DNA from: Brevibacillus laterosporus LMG 15441
Lineage (GTDB): Bacteria > Bacillota > Bacilli > Brevibacillales > Brevibacillaceae
Reading direction: 5' to 3'
Assembly: GCF_000219535.2 (NCBI RefSeq)
Contig: NZ_CP007806.1
Span: 357,501-421,500 of the forward strand
DNA length: 64,000 nucleotides
A program made the translations under genes and the position numbers. This document shows positions 26,229-35,954 of the stretch, piece after piece (within the stretch, counting starts at the first letter, position 1; each line of letters opens with the position of its first letter). Under the pieces are notes generated by a model. That model ran no database searches. It was not told the DNA's origin and saw only the letters and a list, made by a program, of their open reading frames with translations.

Positions 26229-26493
26229 TATAACGGGAAATCATAACGATATAGGCTACTTGTTTGAGTACAAATCAATCTTTCATGCGTTTAGGCATGG
26301 GAAAGACCTGTTTTCACGGATTCTTGCTTTTTTTAGTCTGTTTTATAGTCGAAATGAGTATACTAATTTTTTAGTGGAAGAAAAGTGAAAGTGTGAAAGC
26401 CTTGGGAGAATACAACTATCCATATGAAAATTATGTTACTATAAAGGCAGAGTGCATAGAACGGCCCACATCGTATTTGTAGGAGGTATTTTT

Positions 26494-28146
26494 TTGAGTG
26501 AGGTTAAAATTTTTGGTTTAGGTGGTCTGGGGGAAATTGGTAAAAATATGTATTGCGTAGAGTACGAGGATGAGATTATCATCATCGACTGTGGCGTAAA
26601 GTTTCCTGAGACCGAAATGTTTGGGATAGATTTGGTGATACCAGATGTTTCCTACCTAATTGAAAACCAGCATAAGATCAAGGCTATGGTACTTACTCAT
26701 GGACATGAAGACCATATTGGTGCTATTCCCTATGTGTTAAAACAAATCCAGACAACGATTTATGGCGGACGCCTGACACTTGGTTTGGTAAAGGCTAAGC
26801 TTGAAGAGCACCGTATGCAAAATGACGTAAAGATGGTACCTGTGTTTGAGGATACGATTTTGTCATTTGAAAATCTCTCTGTTTCTTTCTTCCGTACTAA
26901 TCATAGTATTCCTGATTCGTTTGGTATTGCGATTGAGACACCAGAAGGAACAGTGGTTCATACAGGGGATTTTAAATTTGACCTGACACCAGTAGGACGT
27001 CCTACAGAGTTTGGAAAAATTGCCCGCATCGGAAAAAATGGTGTACTAGCTTTGATGTCTGATAGCACCAACAGTGAACGTCCAGGCTTTACAATGTCAG
27101 AGCGTACGGTTGGCGATAGCATTATGGATGTCGTTAGCAAGGCGAGAGGTCGTATCATTCTGGCAACCTTTGCTTCTAATGTGCACCGTTTGCAACAAGT
27201 TGTAGATGCAGCAGTAGCGGATGACAGGAAGATTGCTGTTATCGGCCGAAGCATGGAAAAAGCCTTCATGATTGGCCAGGAGCTAGGCTATATCCAAATG
27301 CCTGAAGGATGTCAAATCGACATTAAAAACATTGATAATTACTCTGATAACAAGGTATTAATTATTTGTACAGGTAGTCAGGGAGAACCGATGGCAGCGC
27401 TAACGCGTATTGCGTCTGGTTCACACCGTTCCGTTCAGATCTATCCAGACGATACAGTCATTATCTCTGCATCGCCGATTCCAGGAAATACAGTTAATGT
27501 AAGTCGCATTATTGATAAGCTATACCGTGCTGGAGCTAACGTAGTACAAAACACAGCGTTTGATATTCATGCTTCCGGTCATGGCAGTAGTGAAGAATTG
27601 CGTCTTATGCTGAGCTTTTTGCGTCCTACCTACTTTATTCCAATCCATGGAGAGTATCGGATGTTAAAACAGCACGGTAGATTAGCTGAACAAGTGGGTG
27701 TAGAGTCTGATAACATCTTTATTATTGATAATGGCGATGTAGTTTCTTGTACCAGAGAATCAGGGCGTGTGACAAGCAAGGTGACAGCAGGTATCGTGCT
27801 TATTGATGGCAGCGGTATTGGTGATGTTGGTAATATCGTATTGCGCGATCGTAAACATCTTGCCGAGGATGGATTAATGGTTGTTGTCGTTAGCATCGAT
27901 ATGAAACAATTTAAGCTTCTAACTGGTCCAGATATCGTAAGTCGTGGTTTTGTCTATGTGAGGGGTTCCGAATCGCTGATCCAGGAAGCTACTGCTTTAG
28001 TCAAACAGAAGCTATTGGAAGCATTAGATCGCAAAGTCAGAGAGTGGTCTGAATTGAAATCTCAGATTAACCAGGTATTAAAGCCGTTCATCTTTGAAAA
28101 AACGGGACGCAACCCGATGATTCTTACCATTGTAATGGAAGTGTAA
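26494..28146 (+). CDS. rnj: Ribonuclease J
   Basis: 550 residues. RNase J is a combined endonuclease and 5'-3' exonuclease for mRNA decay and rRNA maturation. The metallo-beta-lactamase core with THGHEDHIG (both zinc sites complete) is followed by a beta-CASP domain (SDSTNSERPGF, TGSQGEPMAALTRIASG, HASGHGS, HGEYRML) and the C-terminal domain ending PMILTIVMEV. The intact HGHEDH motif makes it J1-like; J2 in B. subtilis has HGHDEN. A TTG start at 26494 has AGGAGG seven bases upstream, and the frame open to 26452 lacks one. Confidence 0.95.
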   Translation: MSEVKIFGLGGLGEIGKNMYCVEYEDEIIIIDCGVKFPETEMFGIDLVIPDVSYLIENQHKIKAMVLTHGHEDHIGAIPYVLKQIQTTIYGGRLTLGLVKAKLEEHRMQNDVKMVPVFEDTILSFENLSVSFFRTNHSIPDSFGIAIETPEGTVVHTGDFKFDLTPVGRPTEFGKIARIGKNGVLALMSDSTNSERPGFTMSERTVGDSIMDVVSKARGRIILATFASNVHRLQQVVDAAVADDRKIAVIGRSMEKAFMIGQELGYIQMPEGCQIDIKNIDNYSDNKVLIICTGSQGEPMAALTRIASGSHRSVQIYPDDTVIISASPIPGNTVNVSRIIDKLYRAGANVVQNTAFDIHASGHGSSEELRLMLSFLRPTYFIPIHGEYRMLKQHGRLAEQVGVESDNIFIIDNGDVVSCTRESGRVTSKVTAGIVLIDGSGIGDVGNIVLRDRKHLAEDGLMVVVVSIDMKQFKLLTGPDIVSRGFVYVRGSESLIQEATALVKQKLLEALDRKVREWSELKSQINQVLKPFIFEKTGRNPMILTIVMEV

Positions 28147-28226
28147 TAAATGTAGATCCGCTGTACTCGATTGATACGAGAACAGGTATAATAGAAGAAA
28201 TGTATTCAAAGGAGAGTTGAACGATT

Positions 28227-28658
28227 ATGATGTCTTATGAAGCATATATGAGCCAGGTTATACAACCAATGCGAGATGAGTTAACGAATGCTGGGTTTGA
28301 AGAACTTCGCACAGCAGAAGAAGTAGAAGCAACTATCTCGAACCTAAAAGGAACTGCATTGGTAGTGGTTAACTCTGTATGCGGCTGTGCAGCAGGATTG
28401 GCTCGTCCCGCAGCTATCTATTCGACTCGCCATGAAGCTAAGCCAGACCATTTCTACACAGTGTTTGCTGGCCAAGATAAAGAAGCAACTGCGAAAGCAC
28501 GCGAGTATTTTGAAGGGTACCCACCTTCTTCTCCTTCCTACGCACTATTGAAGGATGGTAAGCTGGTAGCGATGGTTGAACGCCATCAAATTGAAGGCAA
28601 TGAGCTTGAATCCATTGCGAATCTCCTAACTGATGCTTATGATCAACATTGCAAATAG
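28227..28658 (+). CDS. Bacilliredoxin (BrxA/BrxB, YphP/YqiW family)
   Basis: This 143-residue thioredoxin-like protein has the CGC active site in VNSVCGCAAGLARPA. Bacilliredoxins remove bacillithiol from S-bacillithiolated proteins after oxidative stress; this is family knowledge and implies that the organism makes bacillithiol. The N-terminal half resembles YphP (BrxA) and the PPSSPS...MVERH region YqiW (BrxB), so I do not choose a symbol. A -10 TATAAT is at 28187-28192. Starts at 28227 and 28230 are both possible behind GGAGAG. Confidence 0.95.
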   Translation: MMSYEAYMSQVIQPMRDELTNAGFEELRTAEEVEATISNLKGTALVVVNSVCGCAAGLARPAAIYSTRHEAKPDHFYTVFAGQDKEATAKAREYFEGYPPSSPSYALLKDGKLVAMVERHQIEGNELESIANLLTDAYDQHCK

Positions 28659-28672
28659 ATAGCAGGGAATTA

Positions 28673-28708
28673 GAACGTCCATTCCATAATAGGAATGGGC
28701 GTTTTTTT
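28673..28708 (+). terminator. Terminator after bacilliredoxin
   Basis: AACGTCCATTCC / GGAATGGGCGTT stem followed by a T-run. Confidence 0.92.
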
Positions 28709-28874
28709 ATTCTGAACATCCCCGGTATTACAGGGAATGCGAGAGAATAAGACACGATGGCCTAGAAAGCGAACAGTGGTGCATAGACAAGTGTAAAAAT
28801 ACTTTAGGCACTAAAGGTAACCGGCCCCCCGCTATCTTTCATATGATGGGATGAAAGAAGAGGTGGATATAGAT

Positions 28875-29522
28875 ATGGGGCTAGTGTCGTTATTGCTGAT
28901 TTGTTTAGCAATCAGTCTGGATGGTTTCGGCGTTGGGATGTCATATGGCTTACGTAAAATGAAAATGCCGTTTCTTTCGTTTATGGTAATTGGTCTGTGT
29001 TCCTTTACCGTCATCTTTGCTTCTATGACAATAGGAAAATGGCTTCAATATTGGGTAACTTCTGAACTTAGTTCTAAAATTGGAGCAACCGTGCTTATTC
29101 TGATAGGAGGTGTAACCTTTTGGAAAATGGCAGTTAGTAAACAGAAGCAGTCAGATATCCTACCGGTAAAGGAGAAGGCAACATATCGGGAATTTCGCTG
29201 GACAATCAGAATGTTTGGTTTAATGATACACATTTTACGCAATCCTGCCAAAGCGGATACAGATCATTCGGGGCATATCGTAGGAACAGAAGCGGTCATG
29301 CTAGGTTTGGCGTTGTCCCTTGATGCATTTGGTTCTGGAATTAGTTTAACTCTATTGGGGTTTGCACCTCTCTTGACCTCGGTCTGGGTGGCTTTAACTA
29401 GCATGATCTTATTGTGGGCGGGGATCAAGGTGGGACGGCATTTTTCGTCGGTTGGATGGTTTCAACGGCTATCATTTCTCCCGGCAATCCTTTTAATAGG
29501 AATAGGTCTTTTCAAATGGTGA
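28875..29522 (+). CDS. ytaF: Sporulation membrane protein YtaF (MntP-like family)
   Basis: About 215 residues with six membrane segments in two repeats, each opening with an LDGFG / LDAFG motif (LAISLDGFGVGMSYG and LALSLDAFGSGISLT), the signature of the MntP/DUF204 fold. A hydrophilic middle loop contains HSGH. YtaF is the sporulation-associated member in Bacillus; MntP itself exports manganese and is a little shorter. ATG 28875 follows GAGGTGG by nine bases. No manganese riboswitch is visible upstream, which fits YtaF better than MntP. Confidence 0.8.
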   Translation: MGLVSLLLICLAISLDGFGVGMSYGLRKMKMPFLSFMVIGLCSFTVIFASMTIGKWLQYWVTSELSSKIGATVLILIGGVTFWKMAVSKQKQSDILPVKEKATYREFRWTIRMFGLMIHILRNPAKADTDHSGHIVGTEAVMLGLALSLDAFGSGISLTLLGFAPLLTSVWVALTSMILLWAGIKVGRHFSSVGWFQRLSFLPAILLIGIGLFKW

Positions 29523-29535
29523 GGGAACGAACGGA

Positions 29536-29580
29536 GGGCTTCGGTATCTTAGTTTTAAGAGAAGAAACCGAAGCTTTTTC
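29536..29580 (+). terminator. Terminator after ytaF
   Basis: GCTTCGGT / ACCGAAGC stem with a 21-base loop and a TTTTT tail. Confidence 0.85.
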
Positions 29581-29730
29581 GATTCCATGGACGATTAGCT
29601 ATCCGAGGGATTGAGGCGACAAAAGTGTTTCGTGCATCCGCTGTTTTTCATTTCAAGCTTTTTTCATACTAGTCGGCTTGTCTGCATAGATATGAGAATA
29701 AGTTGATGAAGAGCATTGGAGGAGATTGTA

Positions 29731-32490
29731 TTGAAGCCGAATAAACCGTGGTACCAAGTCCCTCTAGCGGAAATACCCAGAATGATAGGTAGTGACGTTC
29801 AAAACGGTTTAACACAGGAGGAAGCGGCTACTCGTAGACAAAAATATGGTAAAAACCAGCTTGCTGAGGCCGAGAAAATCCCACTTTATGTTGTGTTTAT
29901 GAATCAGTTTAAAGATTTTATGGTGGGAGTGCTAGTGGTTGCCACCATCCTCTCCTTTTTCTTAGGAGAGTACCTAGACGCTATCGCCATCATTGCCATC
30001 ATTTTTTTAAATGGCGTGTTAGGCTTTATTCAGGAAGCGAAAGCAGAAAGGTCGCTCAACGCTTTAAAAGATATGGCAGCCCCTATGGCCCGTGTCATTC
30101 GCAACGGAAATTTGGACATGATCCCTGCTACCCTATTAGTTCCAGGCGATCTTATCCTTCTTGAAGCAGGGGATCGTGTTCCTGCTGATATGAGACTGAT
30201 TAATGCCAATCGGTTAGAGATAGAGGAATCTACGCTTACGGGAGAATCGATAGCAGTAATGAAAACTGCGAATGTGATTGAATCAACAGGAGCTGTTCCA
30301 CTCGGCGACCAGAAGAATCTAGCTTTTATGGGAACGATGGTAGCCGGAGGAACTGGAAGGGGAATTGCTATTGAAATAGGCATGTCTACCGAGATCGGAA
30401 AAATTGCGCATTTGATCAATCAAGCTGACAAGATAGAAACTCCTTTACAGATTAAATTGGAACAGTTGGGGAAAACACTCGTCTGGATTGCATTGCTACT
30501 TACGATCTTTGTCATTGTAGCAGGGGTTTGGCATGGACAAGAATTAATGACAATGTTTCTCTCAGGGGTTAGTCTTGCTGTAGCGGCTATACCGGAAGGA
30601 TTGCCTGCAATCGTTACAGTAGCCCTTGCTCTAGGCGTGCAGAGAATGATTAAAAGAAATGCCATTGTTCGCAAGCTCCCCTCTGTCGAAACGCTTGGTT
30701 GTGCGTCAGTCATTTGCTCTGACAAAACAGGGACTCTTACTGAAAATAAAATGACAGTGACTCACCTGTGGCATAGCGGAAAAAGCTTTGATGTAACGGG
30801 GAATGGCTACGAGCCCAATGGGGAAATTACATGGCAAGGAAAATCTATCAAGGCAACGATCGATCAAGGACTAACTCAGATTTGTCAAATTGCCGAAAAA
30901 TGCAATAATGCAAAATTAGTAAATGCTCAGCAAAAGGAGAGGTCCAAGCTCATTTTGTCTAAAAATATTTCCACATGGAATGTGATTGGAGATCCTACTG
31001 AGGGAGCCCTGCTTAGCTTAGCCTACAAGGCATTAAAAGAGGGGAAAAAACAAGGCGACCCCACTATTCGCATAGACGAATTACCATTTGATTCTGAGCG
31101 TAAAATGATGTCTGTAGTAGAACAATTTCCAGATGGAAAAACAGAGCTATTAACAAAGGGAGCTGTTGAGGCTCTGTTAATGAACTCCTCTCACATCTAT
31201 TGGCAGGGAGAAATTATACCTCTGACAAATGAACATCGTATAGAAGTTGCTAAGCAAACAGAAGAGATGGCAGGTAGAGCTCTGCGAGTCCTAGGATTTG
31301 CTTACCGATCACTCCCAAACTATAAATCAGGTGAAAACTCATCAATCTTGGAAACGAATCTTACATTTTTAGGGATGGTTGGCATGATTGACCCCCCACG
31401 TCAGGAGGTAAAGTCTGCTATCCAGCTATGTCGTCAAGCAGGTATTAAAACAGTAATGATTACAGGGGATCATAAAATTACCGCAGAAGCGATAGGACGT
31501 CAAATTGGTCTGATGCCGGGAGGGAACAGCCATGTGCTGGAAGGAGCCACTATTGATGAAATGACTGAGGAAGAATTGATGCAAACGGTTGAAAAGGTAT
31601 ATGTTTATGCACGTGTGTCTCCAGAGCACAAGCTACGTATTGTCAAAGCGTTGCAAAACTGTGGTCATATTGTAGCGATGACAGGTGATGGTGTAAATGA
31701 TGCACCTGCCATCAAGGCTTCTGATATAGGGATTGCAATGGGAATTACGGGAACAGATGTTACGAAGGAAGCAGCATCCCTGGTATTACGAGACGATAAT
31801 TTTACTACGATTGTTTCTGCTGTTGAGGAAGGCCGGAACATCTATGATAATATTCGAAAGTTTATTCGCTACCTACTTGCATCCAATGTAGGAGAGATTT
31901 TAGTTATGTTTTTCGCTATGCTAATGGGACTACCCTTACCCTTACTTCCGATCCAAATCCTATGGGTGAATTTGGTGACGGACGGACTACCGGCTATGGC
32001 ATTAGGGATTGATCCGTCTGAGGGAGACACAATGCGACATAAACCGCGTAAAAAACATGAAAATATTTTTGCCCGTGGATTGGGCTGGAAGATTATTAGT
32101 CGGGGGTTTTTAATTGGAACGATGACCCTAGGAGCTTTTATCGTTGCGTATTATGAAAATCCGAATGATCTTACTCATGCCCAAACAGTGGCGTTTGCTA
32201 CTTTAGTTCTGGCACAACTCATTCACGTATTTGATTGCCGTAGCGAGCATTCCGTTTTTCACCGCAATCCATTTAGCAACAAGTTCTTGGTCTGGGCAGT
32301 GCTCTCGTCAATGGCTTTGGTGCTAGTGGTTATTTACTGGGATGTCATGCAGCCAATCTTTAAAACCACCTCCCTCTCCCTACGAGATTGGGCTTTAATC
32401 TTTGTTGCAGCGGGAATTCCAACTTTTGTTGCTGGTATGGGTGGAGTTCTTCGTTCCTCCCAGCCCAAAGAGGCTTATAAAGCCAACTAA
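29731..32490 (+). CDS. Calcium-transporting P-type ATPase (PacL/YloB type)
   Basis: About 919 residues. N-terminal cation-ATPase domain, actuator TGES motif, PEGLPA in membrane helix 4, the phosphorylated Asp in CSDKTGTLTEN, the TGD and TGDGVNDAPA hinge motifs, and a C-terminal domain with further membrane helices (about ten in total). The P-E-G-L-P and helix 5-6 residues match SERCA-like Ca2+ pumps such as YloB, which is made in sporulation in B. subtilis; Mn2+ export is a possible alternative. A TTG start at 29731 is chosen with GGAGGAG six bases upstream. Confidence 0.92.
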   Translation: MKPNKPWYQVPLAEIPRMIGSDVQNGLTQEEAATRRQKYGKNQLAEAEKIPLYVVFMNQFKDFMVGVLVVATILSFFLGEYLDAIAIIAIIFLNGVLGFIQEAKAERSLNALKDMAAPMARVIRNGNLDMIPATLLVPGDLILLEAGDRVPADMRLINANRLEIEESTLTGESIAVMKTANVIESTGAVPLGDQKNLAFMGTMVAGGTGRGIAIEIGMSTEIGKIAHLINQADKIETPLQIKLEQLGKTLVWIALLLTIFVIVAGVWHGQELMTMFLSGVSLAVAAIPEGLPAIVTVALALGVQRMIKRNAIVRKLPSVETLGCASVICSDKTGTLTENKMTVTHLWHSGKSFDVTGNGYEPNGEITWQGKSIKATIDQGLTQICQIAEKCNNAKLVNAQQKERSKLILSKNISTWNVIGDPTEGALLSLAYKALKEGKKQGDPTIRIDELPFDSERKMMSVVEQFPDGKTELLTKGAVEALLMNSSHIYWQGEIIPLTNEHRIEVAKQTEEMAGRALRVLGFAYRSLPNYKSGENSSILETNLTFLGMVGMIDPPRQEVKSAIQLCRQAGIKTVMITGDHKITAEAIGRQIGLMPGGNSHVLEGATIDEMTEEELMQTVEKVYVYARVSPEHKLRIVKALQNCGHIVAMTGDGVNDAPAIKASDIGIAMGITGTDVTKEAASLVLRDDNFTTIVSAVEEGRNIYDNIRKFIRYLLASNVGEILVMFFAMLMGLPLPLLPIQILWVNLVTDGLPAMALGIDPSEGDTMRHKPRKKHENIFARGLGWKIISRGFLIGTMTLGAFIVAYYENPNDLTHAQTVAFATLVLAQLIHVFDCRSEHSVFHRNPFSNKFLVWAVLSSMALVLVVIYWDVMQPIFKTTSLSLRDWALIFVAAGIPTFVAGMGGVLRSSQPKEAYKAN

Positions 32491-32541
32491 TAGAAGCGTA
32501 CTCTCCTCGGCATGCATACAGTAGCAACAGGAGGGGGTGCT

Positions 32542-32820
32542 ATGGAAACATTTTTTCTTGTGATGACGCTGGCCTGTTCGCTCATCGCTTATCTATTTGA
32601 GGAGCGATTATGGGTAACCCTACTTCGAACTACGGATAAGACGGAATTTGTCCAATGGTGCAAGCACTTGGAGGAACGAGGAATCGAGTATCATAGTCAA
32701 AAACATTTGATTCATGAAAATCACGCTTGGGTAAAGGTATACAAGGTTAAAGTTCCGAAAGAACTGGAATCACGAGTGAATACCCCATATCATGAAGAGA
32801 AAATGCAAAGAAGGAGCTGA
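32542..32820 (+). CDS. Small membrane protein, function unknown
   Basis: 92 residues: one N-terminal membrane segment (about residues 4-21), then a cytoplasmic part with a mixed alpha/beta pattern (WCKHLEERGIEYHSQKH...AWVKVYKVKVP). ATG 32542 follows GGAGGGGG. It is 52 bases after the ATPase gene and probably in its operon. The soluble part has the length of a small ferredoxin-like domain, but no family is recognised. Confidence 0.65.
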   Translation: METFFLVMTLACSLIAYLFEERLWVTLLRTTDKTEFVQWCKHLEERGIEYHSQKHLIHENHAWVKVYKVKVPKELESRVNTPYHEEKMQRRS

Positions 32821-32841
32821 CCATCAGGTAGCTCCTTTTTC
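32810..32841 (+). terminator. Terminator overlapping the stop codon
   Basis: AAGGAGCT / AGCTCCTT stem with TTTTT; the TGA of the preceding gene lies at the start of the loop. Confidence 0.88.
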
Positions 32842-32946
32842 TTCTATTCTCCAAAAGTGGTAAAGAAAAATGATTCGCAAAACAGCCGTTTCGAGTATAC
32901 TAGTAGGATGAAACAAGCCAACAAATTTTGACACGGACTGACAAGG

Positions 32947-33981
32947 ATGGTGAAATCCAGTTTGAGCATTCGAACTAAGCGTATTCTATTATTATGTGTA
33001 TTTCTTATTTTGATTACGGCGGCTTTTTTTGCATATAAAATCTTTGGTTTTTTGTCAGGGATTCAAGACACGACAATCTTTCCATCGAATCCGGCTGCTA
33101 CAAAGCCAGAGGCTCCACCTGTATGGACGGGAACCGAGCGTGTTAACATTCTATTAATGGGTGTAGACAAACGTGAGATGCGTCCAAATGAACTTCCACG
33201 CTCTGATAGCATGATGCTAGTGAGCATTGATCCAAAAAAGAAAACGTATGACCTATTCTCTATTATGCGTGACACGCTGGTACGTATACCCGGACATGGC
33301 AAAACGCGTGTAAATGAAGCTTTAGCGTATGGCGGCCCAGAGCTTGCCATGGAAACAGTCAGTGATTTTGTAGGACAACCAGTCCATTACTATGTAATCA
33401 CTGATTTTGAAGGCTTTAAGAGCTTGATTGATGCTGTTGGGGGTGTTGAGATAGATGTAGAAAAGAACATGCGCTATCATGACCCGACAGATAAAGGAAA
33501 GTACGATATTAATTTAAAAAAGGGATTGCAACGCTTAGATGGTGAGAAAGCATTGCAATATGCTCGTTTCCGACATGATGCCACCTCTGACTATACGCGT
33601 ACAGAGAGACAGCGTAAGCTATTAAGCGCAGTGGCTACCGAATTAAAATCTACCACTACTATTTTTCAAATTCCTAAGATTTTGGATAGTGTACAGCCTT
33701 ATATCCAAACCAATCTTGCCACACTTGATATGATCAAACTAGGCTCATTGGGGATGTCGCTTAAACAGTCAGGAGAAGGTGGTCATCAATTGCCACCGAT
33801 GCATAAGTTCCAAGAAGCCCATGTTCCTGGCAAAGGTGCTGTGCTAATTCCATCTGAAAAAGACGTCATCAAATATGTGGACGAGCAGCTAAATAAAAGT
33901 GACGCAGCAGAGGATGAAGAAGGAAAACAGAAAGATTCCTCTAACACCAATCAAGATTCCTCTGTAAAGCATGCTTCTTAG
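32947..33981 (+). CDS. LytR-CpsA-Psr (LCP) family wall-polymer transferase
   Basis: 344 residues: one N-terminal membrane segment (about 12-35), a Pro-rich linker, then the extracellular LCP domain (NILLMGVDKRE, RSDSMMLVSIDP, SIMRDTLVRIPG, RVNEALAYGGP, LQYARFRH). The conserved Arg and Asp residues that bind the polyprenyl pyrophosphate are present. LCP enzymes attach teichoic acids or other glycopolymers to peptidoglycan. The C-terminal tail is acidic and Lys/Ser-rich. The ribosome-binding site (AAGG) is close to the ATG and weak. The gene stands alone with its own terminator. Confidence 0.92.
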   Translation: MVKSSLSIRTKRILLLCVFLILITAAFFAYKIFGFLSGIQDTTIFPSNPAATKPEAPPVWTGTERVNILLMGVDKREMRPNELPRSDSMMLVSIDPKKKTYDLFSIMRDTLVRIPGHGKTRVNEALAYGGPELAMETVSDFVGQPVHYYVITDFEGFKSLIDAVGGVEIDVEKNMRYHDPTDKGKYDINLKKGLQRLDGEKALQYARFRHDATSDYTRTERQRKLLSAVATELKSTTTIFQIPKILDSVQPYIQTNLATLDMIKLGSLGMSLKQSGEGGHQLPPMHKFQEAHVPGKGAVLIPSEKDVIKYVDEQLNKSDAAEDEEGKQKDSSNTNQDSSVKHAS

Positions 33982-33998
33982 AAACGCAATTTATTTTG

Positions 33999-34037
33999 AT
34001 AGAGATGGTTTATCATGAACCATCTCTATTATTTTTC
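33999..34037 (+). terminator. Terminator after the LCP gene
   Basis: ATAGAGATGGTT / AACCATCTCTAT perfect 12-pair stem, then TATTTTT. Confidence 0.9.
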
Positions 34038-34208
34038 CATTGACACAGGATGCCTAATTCTTTATTCTTATAGATGATTTAGCCAATTCCTAGTGATTGT
34101 GTAGGAATTGATATATATCTTAAAATTTCGAAGATTTCGAAAAATTTTACGTAATTTATTGCCCGTTCGGTTAGAGCCGTGGGTGAAACAGGGGGCGATT
34201 CTACTCTC

Positions 34209-35240
34209 ATGATTAAACTAACAAACATTGTAAAGGTTTTTAAAAGTCGCTTTGGAACCTTTACGGCCCTAAATGGTGTCGATTTGACAATCCAGCAGGG
34301 AGATATTTATGGCATCATTGGATACAGTGGAGCTGGAAAATCAACGCTAGTCCGTATGATTAACCTACTAGAATCGCCAACTAGTGGTGAGGTTACTGTG
34401 GGTGACACACATCTCCATCATTTAACGCCAAGAGAATTACGTAAGGCAAGACGCAAGATCGGTATGGTTTTTCAACACTTTAATCTGCTGTGGTCGCGGA
34501 CAATAGCAGACAATGTAGCATTGCCATTGGAGATTGCGGGCGTGCCAAAGTCACAGCATCAAGCAAAGGTAAAAGAATTATTAGAATTGGTAGGGTTGTC
34601 AAATAAAGCAGATATGTATCCATCTCAATTATCTGGCGGTCAAAAGCAACGTGTAGGTATTGCTCGTGCATTGGCCAATCAGCCTGATGTGCTGTTGTGT
34701 GACGAAGCAACATCAGCTCTGGATCCGAAGACAACCGATTCTATCTTGGAATTATTACAAGATATTAATCGCAAACTAGGGTTAACCATTATTTTAATCA
34801 CGCATGAGATGCATGTGATCGAAAAAATTTGTGATAAGGTAGCTGTAATGGAAAGCGGGCGAATTATTGAAGCGGGGGATGTCGTAGAAGTCTTCTCCCA
34901 TCCTAAAACAACTACAACCAAAGAATTCCTGAGTCAAGTATCTGGTAATGATCAGCTATCTGCTGAATTTTTGGATGGCTTGGGACCGGGTGCAGTCCTG
35001 CGTCTAACCTTCTTGGGTGGTTCTGCTAGTCAATCTATCATTAGTCAGTTAGTCAGTGAGGTTGGGGTGCAGGCAAATATTTTACAGGGACAGATTAAGC
35101 GCTTAAAAGATGTTGCCTTTGGTACTCTATACATTCAGATTCCAGGTGATATTGATACCGAATCAAATGCTATTGCCTACCTAAAGAAGAGTGGCATTAT
35201 TGTTGATGTCATTCGAGGTGCAGAAGGAGGTAATCGCTGA
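34209..35240 (+). CDS. metN: Methionine ABC transporter ATPase
   Basis: About 343 residues: Walker A GYSGAGKST, signature LSGGQKQRVG, Walker B VLLCDEATS, switch His in ITHEMHVI, and a C-terminal NIL regulatory domain (about 265-340) to which methionine binds to inhibit transport. The ATG at 34209 is preferred with AGGGGGC twelve bases upstream; a GTG at 34179 has no site. It overlaps metI by one base. No S-box riboswitch is visible upstream, although B. subtilis metNPQ has one. Confidence 0.94.
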   Translation: MIKLTNIVKVFKSRFGTFTALNGVDLTIQQGDIYGIIGYSGAGKSTLVRMINLLESPTSGEVTVGDTHLHHLTPRELRKARRKIGMVFQHFNLLWSRTIADNVALPLEIAGVPKSQHQAKVKELLELVGLSNKADMYPSQLSGGQKQRVGIARALANQPDVLLCDEATSALDPKTTDSILELLQDINRKLGLTIILITHEMHVIEKICDKVAVMESGRIIEAGDVVEVFSHPKTTTTKEFLSQVSGNDQLSAEFLDGLGPGAVLRLTFLGGSASQSIISQLVSEVGVQANILQGQIKRLKDVAFGTLYIQIPGDIDTESNAIAYLKKSGIIVDVIRGAEGGNR

Positions 35241-35923
35241 TGAATGATTTCTTGTTAACTTATTTACCGAACGTCGTGAAATTCTGGGATTTAATTCAGA
35301 AGGCCATTTGGGAAACAGGTTACATGGTCTTGTTTTCATTACTATTTGCGGCACTTATTGGTATACCATTAGGCATTTTACTCGTTGTGACAAGCAAAGG
35401 ACATCTAAAGCCGATGCCAGCTTTATATCAATTACTTAGTTTTATTGTGAATATCTTTCGATCGATTCCTTATATTGTATTAATTATTATCCTTATCCCA
35501 GTCACGCGCGTACTCATACAGACTTCAATCGGACCTAACGCGGCGATTCTCAGTCTTGTTGTTGGATCAGCACCGTTTATTGCTCGTCTGGTGGAAACCT
35601 CCATTCGTGAAGTAAATCGAGGCGTGATTGAAGCGGCCCAATCCATGGGTGCTAGCAACTGGCAAATTATCTATAAAATCTTGATTCCAGAGTCGCTTCC
35701 AGGTATTGTCTCAGGTATTACGGTTACTGCTGTTAGCCTGGTAGGATACACAGCGATGGCAGGTGTCGTAGGTGCGGGTGGCCTAGGAGCGATGGCATTC
35801 AACTATGGCTTTAATGGGTTTAAGCCAGATATCATGCTGGTTACGACTGTCTTGCTGATTATTCTTGTCCAAATCATTCAGATGATTGGTGACGCGATTG
35901 CGCGGAAGCTGGATCATCGTTGA
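35240..35923 (+). CDS. metI: Methionine ABC transporter permease
   Basis: 227 residues, about five membrane segments, with the permease contact loop EVNRGVIEAAQSMGASNWQI. Its ATG overlaps the metN stop (TGATG), so the genes are coupled. It forms the membrane channel with the MetN ATPase. Confidence 0.94.
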   Translation: MNDFLLTYLPNVVKFWDLIQKAIWETGYMVLFSLLFAALIGIPLGILLVVTSKGHLKPMPALYQLLSFIVNIFRSIPYIVLIIILIPVTRVLIQTSIGPNAAILSLVVGSAPFIARLVETSIREVNRGVIEAAQSMGASNWQIIYKILIPESLPGIVSGITVTAVSLVGYTAMAGVVGAGGLGAMAFNYGFNGFKPDIMLVTTVLLIILVQIIQMIGDAIARKLDHR

Positions 35924-35954
35924 TTATAATGCATGAAAATAGGGGGGTAAAAGG

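Noticed and set aside
28711-28874. Manganese (yybP-ykoY) riboswitch before the MntP-like gene
   Set aside because: I could not find the conserved core, and the gene fits YtaF better than MntP.
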